Origin: Primulina eburnea
Taxonomy: Eukaryota > Streptophyta > Magnoliopsida > Lamiales > Gesneriaceae
Assembly: GCF_022965805.1 (NCBI RefSeq)
Contig: NC_133101.1
Coordinates: 20,741,054 to 20,805,053 of the forward strand
Reading direction: 5' to 3'
Length of the DNA stretch: 64,000 bases
A program made the translations under genes and the position numbers. The notes under the pieces were generated by a model that did not search any database, was not told the DNA's origin, and saw only the letters and a program-made list of their open reading frames with translations. Below, piece by piece: positions 54,428 to 64,000 of this stretch (the first letter of the stretch is position 1; every line of letters begins with the position of its first letter).

Positions 54428-55453
54428 TTATGTATAGTATTGCTTTAAATTAAATGCATTCCAGGGTCTTTTGAGAGAGCGTCCTTGTGCATCCTCTAGA
54501 TAAAAAGATCCTGGGCTGACTCTTCGGATGATTTTGTATGGCCCTTCCCATTTTGCTTCTAATTTTCCCACCTCTCCTGCTGGATTGACCTTTTTCATGA
54601 CTAAATCTCCGATTTGGAAATCTCGGACTCGAACCCTCTTATTGTAAGCTCTCATGACCCGACCTCTGTAGGCCTCCATGCGGATAAACGCTCGGTCCCT
54701 CTTTTCCTCCACTAAATCCAATTCCCTGGCCCGGCTTTCATCATTATTGCGGGGGTAAGATTCTACCCGGGGAGAAGTCTTTCCAATCTCAACTGGAAGA
54801 ACTGCTTCAGAGCCGTATACAAGGCTGAAAGGGGTTTCCTGAGTAGGTATCCGCGGAGTAGTTCTGTAGGCCCAAAGAACACTAGGTAATTCTTCAACCC
54901 AATCCTTCCCTTTACCCTGAAGTCTCGTCTTCAATGCCTGTACAATAATCCTATTGACAACTTCTGTTTGGCCATTTGCTTGAGGATAAGCCACAGAGGT
55001 GAAGGATTGAGTGATCTTCATTTCTTGGCACCATGAAACAATTCCTTTGCCTTGAAATTGTCTGCCATTATCTGAGATTAATCTCCGGGGCACTCCAAAT
55101 CGGCATACAATATTCTTCCACAGGAACTTCAATACCTCCGTTTCGGTAATTCTTGCCAAAGGCTCAGCTTCTACCCACTTGGAAAAGTAATCGACTGCTA
55201 CTAATAAGAATTTCTTCTGAGCTCGGGCAATCGGGAAAGGACCTACAATGTCCATACCCCACTGATCAAAAGGACAAGACGCCCAAATAGGCTTCATAAG
55301 AGTAGCTGGGCTATGCTTGAAGTTTGTATGATGTTGACATCCTTCGCAGGTTTGAACCACCCGAGCTGCATCCTGACCAGGGTTGGCCACCAAAATCCTG
55401 CAAGCATGGTTTTTCGAGCTAGAGACATTCCTCCGAGGTGCTCCGCGCAACAT
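54428..55453 (-). CDS. Tat integrase, out of frame with pol
   Basis: CEGCQ completes the HHCC zinc finger begun in the preceding frame. The core has WGMDIVGPF (first Asp), LISDNGRQF (second) and PQANGQTEVVNR (Glu), then WAYRTTPRIPTQETPFSLVYG. The C-terminal part holds VMKKVNPAGEVGKLEAKWEGPYKI, the GPY/F module, and ends FNLKQYYT. All catalytic residues are present, but a frameshift near 55300-55450 separates it from pol. The stop is 83 bp from the satellite array. Confidence 0.92.
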   Translation of the reverse strand: MLRGAPRRNVSSSKNHACRILVANPGQDAARVVQTCEGCQHHTNFKHSPATLMKPIWASCPFDQWGMDIVGPFPIARAQKKFLLVAVDYFSKWVEAEPLARITETEVLKFLWKNIVCRFGVPRRLISDNGRQFQGKGIVSWCQEMKITQSFTSVAYPQANGQTEVVNRIIVQALKTRLQGKGKDWVEELPSVLWAYRTTPRIPTQETPFSLVYGSEAVLPVEIGKTSPRVESYPRNNDESRARELDLVEEKRDRAFIRMEAYRGRVMRAYNKRVRVRDFQIGDLVMKKVNPAGEVGKLEAKWEGPYKIIRRVSPGSFYLEDAQGRSLKRPWNAFNLKQYYT

Positions 55454-58400
55454 CCTTCATGAATTTCCCGGAGTACATAATCTACCTCCTTTTCAGGCAA
55501 GCATTTTAAAAGAGGCCCCTGGAATGATCTTTTATACAAGATTGCGTTTAAGAGAACAAACCTGGGAGCTTGTCTCTTAATCTTCTGAGCTTGACCTCTG
55601 TCCTCGGGTAGTGCACCCTTTTCAATAAATCTGATTAAAGGCGTCATCCAGGAGCTTTCTGGATCGGGTGTTCCTTCTTCGTCCGTCGAGAGGATCAAGC
55701 GGGAGACATGCAATACCTCCCGGGTGCTTACTTCACTTAGGGATGCTGCCATTTTCGCCAGAATATCTGCCTCGCCGTTTTCTTCTCGGGGGATTTGCTC
55801 GATACTCCAATCCAAAAAGCCTCCTGCTCGAGCTTTGATAAGCTGTAGATATTTCAGCATCCTATCATCTTTAGCTTCATATACACCCTTTATCTGCTGA
55901 GTTACGAGTTGTGAATCAGAATATATAATTATCCGGGAAGCCCCGACTTCCCGAGCAGCTCGAATTCCAGCTAGCACAGCCTCGTACTCGGCCTCATTAT
56001 TAGTTACTCGGGAATCAATCCTTATTGCCAATTTGATTTTTTCTCCCGGGGGAGATATCATCACGACTCCTACTCCGCACGCACCCGCAAGGCTAGACGC
56101 CTCATCTACAAAAACTGTCCACACTTCCTCTCCGCTGGGCTGGATCATCTCAGATAAAAAGTCTGATAAAGCTTGTGCCTTGATAGCCACTCGTGGTTTG
56201 TATTCGATATCGTACTCCCCCAATTCCACCGTCCACTTAATCATTCGCCCGGATACCTCAGCATGAGTCATGATTCTACCAAGAGGGCTGTTGGTAAGAA
56301 CCACTATTTGATGCGATAAGAAGTAAGGTCTTAGCTTCCGGGCGGTCACGATCAAAGCCAATGCAATCTTCTCTACCTCTGTATACCGGAGCTCGGGCCC
56401 TTTTAGAGCGTGGCTGACATAATAGACAGGCTTCTGATCAGAGCCTTCTTCTTTGATCAACACTGAACTGACAGCATGCTCTGTAGAGGATAAATACAGG
56501 AATAATTTCTCCCCGGGCTCGGGCTTTACTAATACCGGGAGCTCTGCAAGATGGGCTTTCAAGTCCTGGAAGGCTTGTTCACATTTATCGTTCCATCCGA
56601 ATTGCTGGGCCTTTCTCAAGACTTGAAAGAAAGGATAACTTCTGTGTGCTGATCGGGATATAAATCGAGAAAGGGAAGCAATCCTTCCCGTCAGCTTTTG
56701 TACCTCTTTTACAGACTGGGGAGAGGGCATACATAAAACAGACTTCACCTTCTCCGGATTTACCTCAATTCCCCGCTCTGTAACCATGAATCCCAAGAAT
56801 TTGCCACTCTTTACGCCAAAGATACATTTGGCCGGGTTAAGCTTGATCCCATATTGCATGAGGGTGGCAAAAGTTTCCTCCAGATCATCAATAAAAGTAG
56901 TGACCTCCCGGGTCTTGCTTAAGATATCATCCACATAGACCTCCACGTTCCGCCCCAGCTGCTTCTCGAATACTTTGTCCATAAGACGCTGATAAGTGGC
57001 CCCTGCATTCTTCAACCCGAAAGGCATTACAATATAACAAAATGTACCTCCCGAGGTGACGAAGCTGGCTTTATCTTGATCTTTTTTGGCCAAGGGAATT
57101 TGATGATACCCCTGGTACGCATCCATAAAGCTCAGCAGCTCATAGCCCGAGGTGGAATCTACCAGCTGGTCAATCCGGGGCAGCGGATAATGATCTTTAG
57201 GGCACGCTTTGTTCAGATCGCGGAAGTCTACACACATGCGCCATTTGCCAGTGGATTTAGGTACTAAAACCACATTGGAAAGCCACGTAGGGAATTGAAT
57301 TTCCCGAATATGCCCCGCCTTCAGGAGCTCCTTTACTTGCTCTGATATGACTTTATCCTTTTCAGGACCAAAGTGCCTCTTTTTCTGCTTTATGGGGTGA
57401 GACCCTGGGAGGATGTTTAAATGATGCTCCGATATAAAGGGAGAAATCCCCGTAAGCTCCTGCTGGGACCAGGCAAACACATGGATGTTAGTTTTTAAAC
57501 ATTTAATTAAACTCACCCGGGTGGTCATGCTGAGATCCCGAGCCACCCGGATTTGCTGGCCTGGCCCTATTTCCACAGCCTCCTGCTCTTCCTCTGCCAC
57601 AAAGTGTATCTCCCCTTCCTCCACTATCCTTCCTCCTGTCCCACCTATCTTAGCCCTCTTCCCCTCCTTCTTAGATCTGCTCTGATCTGCCCGGACCGCT
57701 TCTACATAACACTTTCGAGAAGAGGGTTGATCTCCCCGGACTTCTCCTACCCTTGCTCCCACAGGAAATTTTATTTTCTGGTGGTACGTAGACGCTACAG
57801 CCCTCAACTCATTCATGGCTGGCCTCCCAAGGATGATGTTATAAGATGATGGGGAGTCCACCATAGTGAAAGAAGTCATCACTGTTCTTTTGAGATCATG
57901 AGAACCCAAAGTTAGAGGTAAAATAATTTCCCCCTCCGGATAAACCACGTGCCCGGCGAAGCCAAAAAGAGCGGCTTCCACTGTTTCCAGGTGATAGCCC
58001 TGTAAATCCATCTGCTCAAAAGCATCCTTAAAAATTACATTCACAGAACTGCCTGAGTCCACGAAGACCCGCAGAATATCATAATTCGCCACTCGGGCTT
58101 GGATCACCAGGGCATCATTGTGGGGTAGATTCACCCCTCTTAGGTCCTCCGAGCCGAAACTGATGACTGCCTCACTCTTCCTCGATCCTTCCACCTCCAA
58201 ACATTCTCTCCTACTCCTTGACTTCCTCGCCCGGTTAGAGTCTCCATCAGTAGAGCCTCCGGATATCATTTTAATCGTCCCTACAACCGGGGGTGACTTC
58301 TTTCTTTGCTCAGGCTCAGGCCCCCTTCTCCTTCCGGGCTCGATCCTAGGATTGCTTCTGACACCTCCTCCCTGGGAACTAGATCCGGGCTGCCGGGATG

Positions 58401-58608
58401 TCCATGGCGGCAACCTAGTCATCTGGGTATTGATAATGGGCTTTGGGAGAGAAGGCGCAACATAATTTCCCTTCAGAACTTTGCAATCCTCGGTGTTATG
58501 GTAGCCCAACTTGTGAAGAGCACAAAATCCCTTTTTCTCTGGCCGGGGACAGCTGATGATCCGGGGCCAAATCTCTACTACACTCCTGCACCTCTCTCTC
58601 TCGGGCAA
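55294..58608 (-). CDS. Tat pol: protease, RT, two RNase H domains
   Basis: Open frame of 1104 aa. Protease DSGSS at 184-188. RT ~436-610 with WRMCVDFRDLNKACPKD, FMDAYQGYHQI, MPFGLKNAGATYQRLM and YVDD at 558-561. First RNase H ~700-820 (FLYLSSTEHAVSSVL, RYTEVEKIALAL), in which the usual first Asp is replaced, as expected for the degenerate Tat domain. A second, archaeal-type RNase H ~828-955 has VFVDEASS (D835), NNEAEYEA (E872), YSDSQL (D898) and ENGEAD (D948), all acidic residues present. The frame then enters the integrase zinc finger (HEGCCAEHLGG) and shifts near 55400. Dual RNase H is diagnostic of the Tat lineage. Confidence 0.94.
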   Translation of the reverse strand: MPERERCRSVVEIWPRIISCPRPEKKGFCALHKLGYHNTEDCKVLKGNYVAPSLPKPIINTQMTRLPPWTSRQPGSSSQGGGVRSNPRIEPGRRRGPEPEQRKKSPPVVGTIKMISGGSTDGDSNRARKSRSRRECLEVEGSRKSEAVISFGSEDLRGVNLPHNDALVIQARVANYDILRVFVDSGSSVNVIFKDAFEQMDLQGYHLETVEAALFGFAGHVVYPEGEIILPLTLGSHDLKRTVMTSFTMVDSPSSYNIILGRPAMNELRAVASTYHQKIKFPVGARVGEVRGDQPSSRKCYVEAVRADQSRSKKEGKRAKIGGTGGRIVEEGEIHFVAEEEQEAVEIGPGQQIRVARDLSMTTRVSLIKCLKTNIHVFAWSQQELTGISPFISEHHLNILPGSHPIKQKKRHFGPEKDKVISEQVKELLKAGHIREIQFPTWLSNVVLVPKSTGKWRMCVDFRDLNKACPKDHYPLPRIDQLVDSTSGYELLSFMDAYQGYHQIPLAKKDQDKASFVTSGGTFCYIVMPFGLKNAGATYQRLMDKVFEKQLGRNVEVYVDDILSKTREVTTFIDDLEETFATLMQYGIKLNPAKCIFGVKSGKFLGFMVTERGIEVNPEKVKSVLCMPSPQSVKEVQKLTGRIASLSRFISRSAHRSYPFFQVLRKAQQFGWNDKCEQAFQDLKAHLAELPVLVKPEPGEKLFLYLSSTEHAVSSVLIKEEGSDQKPVYYVSHALKGPELRYTEVEKIALALIVTARKLRPYFLSHQIVVLTNSPLGRIMTHAEVSGRMIKWTVELGEYDIEYKPRVAIKAQALSDFLSEMIQPSGEEVWTVFVDEASSLAGACGVGVVMISPPGEKIKLAIRIDSRVTNNEAEYEAVLAGIRAAREVGASRIIIYSDSQLVTQQIKGVYEAKDDRMLKYLQLIKARAGGFLDWSIEQIPREENGEADILAKMAASLSEVSTREVLHVSRLILSTDEEGTPDPESSWMTPLIRFIEKGALPEDRGQAQKIKRQAPRFVLLNAILYKRSFQGPLLKCLPEKEVDYVLREIHEGCCAEHLGGMSLARKTMLAGFWWPTLVRMQLGWFKPAKDVNIIQTSSIAQLLL

Positions 58609-59645
58609 TCTTCAAAGGTACATGATGGGAGAAATGCCCTGGATTGCTCCTCTTTTGCCCCCTCTCCTCGGGCTTAGATGTCCGGTCTCCTCTTTCTTTC
58701 CTCACGGCTTCCCTCTTCTGCTTCTGGGCTTCCTCCATATTTATGTACTTTTCTGCCCGGGATAACAGGTCCTCAAAATCCCCGGGTACCTTTTTCGTTA
58801 ATGATTTGAAGAATTCCCCCTCCCTCAAACCCTGAGTGAAGGCTGTAGTCTTAGTCTCGCCGGCACAAGATGGGACGTCTAGGGCTACTCTGTTGAACCT
58901 TTTGATATAAGCCCTCAAACTCTCCTCCGGGCTCTGCTTCACCTCAAAAAGACTAAAAGCAGTCTTTTTGTATTTCTTGCTGCTACTGAAATGGTGTAGG
59001 AATACTTTTTGGAAATCTCTGAAAGAATGCACACTTTGAGGGGGCAAACCCTCAAACCATCTCTGGGCGGAGTCCACCAGAGTTGTTAAGAATACCTTGC
59101 ACTTGATTCGGTCAGTGTAGCAGTGTAGCATGGCCATGTTTTCGAACCTGGCGAGATGCTCCTCCGGGTCCGAATTGCCATCGTAATCTTTTATTTTGGC
59201 AGACTTGAAATTCCCGGGAAGAGGCTCAAGGACAATAGCATCAGCAAACGGGCACCCTTTGGCAACGACCCGGGCGGCGGTACGGCTCTCCAACTGTCCC
59301 TCTAGGATCCTCATCTTTTGCTTTAACTCTCTCAACTCCTCTGTCCGTAGTCGGAGCTTTTGATCCGACACTATAATCCATGTTACCTCCACTCACTTCC
59401 TCCTCCTCCCTCCGCTCCTGCTCTTGCTCCTGCTCCTGCTCTTGCTCGGGCGGCATGTTGTGTCGAGAAACTTCTTTGTTGCCCATAGCTTGAGCTATTG
59501 CGTCGGCCATCATTTTTTTCAACTCTTCACGGGTCATAGTTACGAGATTCTGCTCGGTGTTATTAACACCCACTTGTCTTGAAGATTGTCCCCCGTCCCC
59601 CTGGGCCCGGGAATTATTTTGGTCTGTTCTCCTAGTGCGAGCCAT
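58496..59645 (-). pseudogene. Tat gag, frameshifted
   Basis: It starts MARTRRTDQNNSRAQGDGG at 59645, with an EQ-repeat (EQEQEQEQEQ) near residue 70. The frame shifts around 59300-59390 and continues as the conserved gag core: FKSAKIKDYDGNSDPEEHLARFEN, YTDRIKCKVFLTTLVDSAQRWFEGLP, FRDFQKVFLHHFSSSKKYKKTAFSLFEVKQSPEESLRAYIKRFN. This is the retrotransposon gag domain of Tat/Athila elements. A Lys/Arg/Glu-rich tail leads to a second shift near 58500-58608 into the pol frame, where FCALHKLGYHNTEDC supplies a CHHC-like finger. At least one shift is a disabling mutation, unless programmed. Confidence 0.85.
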
Positions 59646-59671
59646 ATCAACGTCTCGAGCTCAATATAATT

Positions 59672-59687
59672 CCCACAGACGGCGCCA
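59672..59687 (-). other. Tat primer binding site
   Basis: Minus strand TGGCGCCGTCTGTGGG, one base after the 5' LTR. Confidence 0.85.
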
Positions 59688-59688
59688 A

Positions 59689-60358
59689 TGATATGATCCT
59701 GTTGAAATGGTGAGCCGGGTAAGGAGCTCCAACGGATCAGATCAACAATTTATAATGTTTGGGAATTTTGAACGAAGACAATGGCTTGAACAACACCTGC
59801 AAACAAATAAAAAGAACTCGTGAATGGGCGCCGGAGGAGTTTCCGACGTAGCCACTCCGATGATAAAGTCAGCAAATTGTAAGATGATGAGCTTCGAGCA
59901 ATATTTGAGGAAAAATACGTAGAGTGCTTAAAGTTCAAAGGTTTTTCTTTTCTTTTTTATTTCGGATCATTAAATGACATTAATACCTGCTATTTATAGG
60001 AGAGGAATGGGTAGTTACCTCGGTTTTCGTGTCATCTACTAAGTCGGTTTACCATACTAGCTTCTGATGACTTCTCGGACACTCCAAACTCAAGTTGTTC
60101 TGACAGATTGGATTGCCTGTAATGATCACACTCGAGTGTGGTTCACTTATCGAGGTAGCGCTATTCTCGAGGTTGCCCGAGTGGTAAAGTAACCGGGAAC
60201 TTAACTCGGCCAGGTGAGAAGCACCCGGCCAACTCTATGAGGGCCCGAGTTAATATTAAAGAATTGCGGACAACACCACTCTGCCTGGGAAGGGGAGTTC
60301 TACCCGGATGCTCCTGAAACCGATCCTGACTATGACCCGGATCCTAATGGGGGTATCA
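59689..60358 (-). repeat. 5' LTR of Tat element
   Basis: 670 bp. It contains the cgagttaat/cccgg-rich segment and an ATTTATAGGAG stretch. The 3' LTR differs by scattered substitutions and few indels. Confidence 0.92.
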
Positions 60359-60456
60359 CCATCTATGAATTGCTAAACCTTAGTTTTTAAGCTACGCTTT
60401 CGTGACTTGTAAATGTTTCAAGTAAATGAAATACGCGAATTCCAAATCTGTATGTC
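60359..60456. other. Junction of Tat LTR and MATE remnant
   Basis: The sequence between the LTR end and the first readable MATE codons has no exon signal that I can identify. Confidence 0.4.
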
Positions 60457-60634
60457 ATGCTTGAAAAATCCCGGAATGTTGTCGTCGTCATCTCAAGTGT
60501 GGCTGTCGGAGCTGGTTTGCAAGCAACAGTGGCTATGATCAACGGAGTTTGCTTCTATCTCATCAGTCTACCAATCGGCCTGTTTCTTGGATATGTGATG
60601 GATCTTCAAGTAAAGGTACATGCGTTTCCTATAC

Positions 60635-60669
<35 letters not shown>

Positions 60670-61055
60670 GATTTACATCTGAGAGCTCGGATGATCACTA
60701 AGAAAAGATCCAACTTTCAGCAATCAAGAACACAGACACTATACCAAACCTCCTTTGTTAGCTTACAAAAATTCGGGTTTTCATATCTTGAACTCGATAT
60801 TTTCCTTGACACATCATGACACCCGTACTTTTACTTGAAAAATGACGATGATCTAACAGGGACTTTGGATCGGATTGCTGTGTGGAGTTATCAGTCTGAC
60901 ACTTGCTCTGAGTTTCATGATGTGGAGAATAAGCTGGGATGAAGAGGTATTCGATCTTCCTTCGCCGGATGGATTAATTTTTCTATCGTTTTCTTTCGTG
61001 TTTATTTGGTCGGGACTAAAAACTGCCGTAACAGGTATTGAAAGCTTCAGCATGA
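60457..61055 (+). pseudogene. MATE transporter, 3' exons only
   Basis: Readable exons: up to 60615, 60860-60946 and 61035-61055, joined by GT-AG introns in frame (QVK|GLWIG, WDEE|VLKASA stop). The peptide VVVVISSVAVGAGLQATVAMINGVCFYLISLPIGLFLGYVMDLQVKGLWIGLLCGVISLTLALSFMMWRISWDEEVLKASA matches the last two or three membrane helices of plant MATE/DTX efflux carriers, including the usual W..EV.KA end. The remaining ~400 residues are absent on both sides of the Tat element (left of it is the PGM-like gene). It is therefore a fragment, though its own reading frame and splice sites are intact. Confidence 0.85.
60639..60669. repeat. (TA)n microsatellite
   Basis: About 15 TA dinucleotides in the intron of the MATE remnant. 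Confidence 0.9.
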
Positions 61056-61675
61056 CTCAAAAGATGGTACTTGAAAACTCCTGATGAGGCTAATAAAGCG
61101 ACTGATCCTGCCTAATCGAGTTCTAGCTCGGAACATGATACAGAGTGTCTTGTCCTTGATTTAATTTTATTTTTTTCGTGTCATTTTTGTAGATTTGTAT
61201 TTGGGATTTCTTTTAGTGACTCGTGAGAAACTATTTATTGTATTTGCTCTCGCTTGCATTGAAATTTGAGCGTTATTAGTTCTTTTTTCTTGGGATAGTG
61301 AAATAATTAAGTGCATTTCTTTTTATACTTCTCATGTTTTCACTATTTATCATCAGTGATGAGTTTTTTTTAGCTCAATCTATGCTTCTTAAGAATTTTG
61401 AAAATTAAAATTTGTATTAGAAAATATCTAGAAAATGTGTATATGCACCAAAATATGTATTTTATTTCTGTCTGTTTTGAGCATCAATGCATTTTTATGG
61501 GTTTTAACTGATTCTCGATTATATCCCTAAATATTTTCACAAGCCAATTCGTCCCTCTTCATTTAATATATATCTTGATATGATCCCTTCAATCAACTCC
61601 ATCATTTGTGGCTGACGAAATCACAACGTGCATCACGCGTGAGTCTGGTGTCACTAAAATAAAGACCCGATGGCG
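61056..61675. other. Intergenic DNA, no gene seen
   Basis: T-rich sequence, probably the old MATE 3' UTR and flank. No repeat family recognised. Confidence 0.5.
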
Positions 61676-61775
61676 TCGGGAGCACGCACCGGCCTTGTTC
61701 GACCATATATGTGTATCGCTGATCTTTAACCGTAAAAAATCAATATGGTCGAAAGAAGCCGTTGCGTGCTCCCGA
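61676..61775 (+). ncRNA. MIRNA-like hairpin candidate
   Basis: Arms 61676-61708 and 61743-61775 (33 nt each) pair with 29 Watson-Crick pairs, one G-U and three mismatches around a 34-nt loop. The 5' arm begins tcgggagcacgcac and the 3' arm ends cgtgctcccga. Length, loop and mismatch number suit a plant microRNA precursor. I do not recognise the arm as a known conserved microRNA. Alternatives are a small inverted repeat or a young gene-derived hairpin. Confidence 0.5.
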
Positions 61776-62424
61776 GTGATTTGCAGTCTTCTGAGACCTT
61801 GAACTTTAAACCGTGCAACAAATGATGAGGCAGATTCATTTAGTTGGCCACGCCAGCTTGGGCTGATAATTTATTAGCCTCCGTTATCGTGAAGCATTAA
61901 GATTTAAGACCATAAAGGTTCTTCTAGTTGGATGCTTTGGCAAATCTGAACAAAAGTTTTTGTTGTCTTCTTCAGACACATCTTATTGATATTCCCAACA
62001 TAAATTCATTGACCAGATTATAAGAAAAATAAATCCGGCTAGTTAGTAAAACACAAGCACCTGTTATAGTCACCAAGTTTATACATTCAATCTCCCAGGA
62101 TGGATAATTAGAAGTCCGCTAAATGTATGAACCAGAAACTTCTGCCCCAAGAAAGAACAATTTTAAATTTCAAATGCCAACCTGGGCAGCCAGAGCTAGT
62201 CTCGCACACCACTCTCAATACCTTTGCACAATTTATCTAATCATAAAATCATGTTCATGTCCCACAAGTTGATGCATTTGATACTGTATGTACACTTGAA
62301 TGGTACAGCTCTGCTGAAACATGAAGTTGGGGCGAGAAGCCTACAGATATACTGGCATACGCCGCCATTGTTTGTGAAGTTTTTCTGATTTCTTAATCAT
62401 GGGGTTTATTGTTATGGATACATC
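61776..62424. other. Intergenic DNA, no gene seen
   Basis: No coding signal, repeat or RNA gene identified. Confidence 0.5.
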
Positions 62425-62733
62425 TGTTGGATCTCGTTTTTCTACGCTCCCAAACGCAGCGGAAGTTTTAAAATTTTATTTTATTTTGAAAATCAAAATA
62501 TATTTGTTTGAGTGCTCGTATGGTTTTATCATAAACATTCATAGGGAGTTAGAGTTTATACCTTTGGTGAACGATTCACACGGCTCCAACTATTCCGGGG
62601 TTAGCGGAGATAGCTCTTGGTGAATTCCCTACGAACTTTCTTCAGATCTGCTTTCTTTGATCCTCCTATCAAGTCCACGACTAGATCGCTTGTTCCTCTT
62701 CCAAATTGCACTAGAAAATTTGGAAGAAGTTTC
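62425..62733 (-). mobile_element. Angela-like Copia LTR, 3' end fragment
   Basis: On the minus strand it ends ...gagatccaaca at 62425. It shares the cttccgctgcg block and gaagaaagttcgtag with the LTR at 8835-12348. It is truncated at 62733 by the next LTR. Confidence 0.65.
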
Positions 62734-64000
62734 TGTTAGAGTAGATGCCCTGCAAGCCAACGGTTGGCTAGGGAATTTATTGACTCCAAGTGAAATAAAC
62801 AATTTTTATTTTAATATAATTTACTTTTTAATGGTTTCGTTATACTTTATCTGTATACCCATGCAAGCAGCATAGATAAAGTCCTTGATTATGCTTTAAT
62901 ACAAATGAAATCGTAATTCGATGTTGAAACTCATTTGTAAACACTACATATTCTAAATTCGTTCCAAGTCGATTCAGCCGCCTAAAACATGGATAAAGGT
63001 CGCTTGAGCTCGAGACTAGCATCTGTGATGTTGTGTACTGCGTTTCTTGGTAAGGGCATAGAGATGTCCAAACATACAGATGGGTAGTCATATGATAATT
63101 ATACCGAACAACCCTCCCTCGGACTTTCCAAGTGGTTATCATTCATCGAGAGGATAAGTTCGTGGTTATGATTGTACACCATTAGTCCTTACGACCCGGG
63201 ACAACACTGAGGCTTTATATGCTAGGGCTGTGCTTTGACTCGTTTACCGACTCCAGGAGAGTCATCAGGTGGCGAGGTTGGGTACAGTTGCGACACATAT
63301 AGGAGCCAGTGCATTGTAGTCGGGGATTCACCGTTCACCTACGGGTGTGGATATCCTATGTGATCTAATGAAATAATAGTGCATGGAATCTCTGGCCAGA
63401 GTACGAGATGTACGTTGGAGAAGGAGTTCTCTAAATAGTACATGCGATGCCACTATTATAGTTATCATATAGTTATCGAATTAATATGCAACCCTCGATG
63501 AACCAATGGTTGCAGATTCGATCGGGATATATGAGATGAAGGGACTGTACTGTACGTTAATCATAATCGACTGGTTCTTGCAGGCACTATCAGTGATACC
63601 TAGGGGATCATGGGGCGATGCTACTAGACGCTCTTACCATGATCCGATGGGTGCTATCAGAAATGAGTTTTGACATTCTTGATCAAGGTGTTGATGAAAA
63701 GAATGGGGCTAACTAGGGTAAGCCCGAATAAAGGATTATGTCCTGAATCACAAAGAGTTGTGGACCCACGTCTAGCTGTATCCCTGAACCATTGAGGGTC
63801 ACACAAGTACTGGATTGTTTGTTCCCGTTGAGAGAATAAATTCAAAAGTTGAATTTATATTATATAGTAAATTCAAGGAGTTGAATTTATGATAATTAAA
63901 TTTTGAGAAAATAAATTCAAGGAGTTGAATTTATAAAATTTGAGAATTTAATTTATTAAACTCAATTGTTGGGTTTATTAAATATAAAATGTTGGAGGTG
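62734..64000 (+). mobile_element. Angela-like Copia LTR, 5' part
   Basis: It starts TGTTAGAGTAGATGCCC and continues to the window end. Blocks such as gcagcatagataaag, acagatgggt, gttgggta, cacctacgggtg, tagggatacc and ttgatcaagg occur in inverted order in 10040-12340. No coding domain is reached. Confidence 0.7.

Larger units (their letters stand above)
48001..60358 (-). mobile_element. Ty3/gypsy Tat-lineage retrotransposon, 12.4 kb
   Basis: LTRs are 59689-60358 (5') and 48001-48668 (3'), TGATACCCCC...GTCA/ATCA on the minus strand, nearly identical. The flanks ACATC (47996-48000) and CCATC (60359-60363) form a duplication with one mismatch. The primer site TGGCGCCGTCTGTGGG follows the 5' LTR (minus, 59687-59672), as in Tat/Retand elements. 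Order on the minus strand: gag, PR-RT-RNase H, archaeal-type RNase H, integrase (several frameshifts), satellite array, then a ~4.3-kb region with three plus-strand (antisense) units before the 3' LTR. This antisense-ORF layout and dual RNase H are hallmarks of Tat. Confidence 0.92.

Noticed and set aside
48001..60358. Tat element as the cause of the MATE gene truncation
   Set aside because: Left of the element is the 3' flank of the PGM-like gene and not the missing MATE exons, so a simple insertion into MATE does not explain it.
61608..61802. 64-aa plus-strand ORF
   Set aside because: It runs straight through both arms of the hairpin and has no recognisable motif.

Overview
This is nuclear DNA of a flowering plant, almost certainly a eudicot. 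The evidence is GT-AG introns in a plastid glutamyl-tRNA reductase gene (HEMA), plant LTR-retrotransposon lineages with initiator-tRNA-Met-type primer sites, a Cassandra element, and FAR1/MULE, hAT and Helitron-like DNA transposons. The style of several repeat families suggests Lamiales, but that is recollection and not proof. The window is gene-poor: two intact host genes, one host gene remnant, and about 75% recognisable mobile DNA, much of it nested.

Layout. 1-2.5 kb: end of a Ty3/gypsy element (CRM-like) whose pol frame runs into its own 3' LTR, abutting a broken Copia gag. 3.18-7.30 kb: a structurally complete MULE with 10-bp target-site duplications, terminal arrays of hairpin repeats, and one intact spliced FAR1-type transposase gene on the minus strand. 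8.8-12.35 kb: a long Copia (Angela-like) LTR on the minus strand, carrying a nested Cassandra element (5S-rRNA-like LTRs) and a 352-bp TRIM. 12.35-17.58 kb: a complete non-autonomous gypsy derivative on the minus strand. 17.97-22.74 kb: a large foldback element with arms of ~230-bp tandem repeats, ending about 10 bp upstream of the probable TATA box of HEMA (22.96-25.41 kb, plus strand, three exons).

25.4-42.7 kb: intergenic DNA with MITEs, a 21-bp minisatellite, a MuDR-type transposase pseudogene (28.2-39.06 kb) split by a young SIRE-like Copia element (28.69-37.22 kb, minus), a Helitron-like end on each strand, and a decayed hAT element containing a MITE. 42.8-47.9 kb: a nine-coding-exon phosphoglycerate-mutase-like gene on the plus strand. 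48.0-60.36 kb: a 12.4-kb Tat-lineage gypsy element on the minus strand with dual RNase H domains; between pol and its 3' LTR lie an eight-unit 100-bp satellite array and three antisense transcription units, each with its own TATAAATA box. 60.4-61.06 kb: 3' exons of a MATE transporter gene without its 5' part. 61.68-61.78 kb: a MIRNA-like hairpin. 62.4-64 kb: two head-to-head Angela-like LTR pieces.

The host genes are unrelated housekeeping functions (tetrapyrrole synthesis; a histidine phosphatase). The most unusual content is inside the transposons: the antisense gene cassette in the Tat element, a TGTTG/CAACA motif scattered through the Copia element, the hairpin-array ends of the MULE, and the foldback element next to the HEMA core promoter. 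All exon boundaries and target-site duplications were read by eye; no database search was possible.
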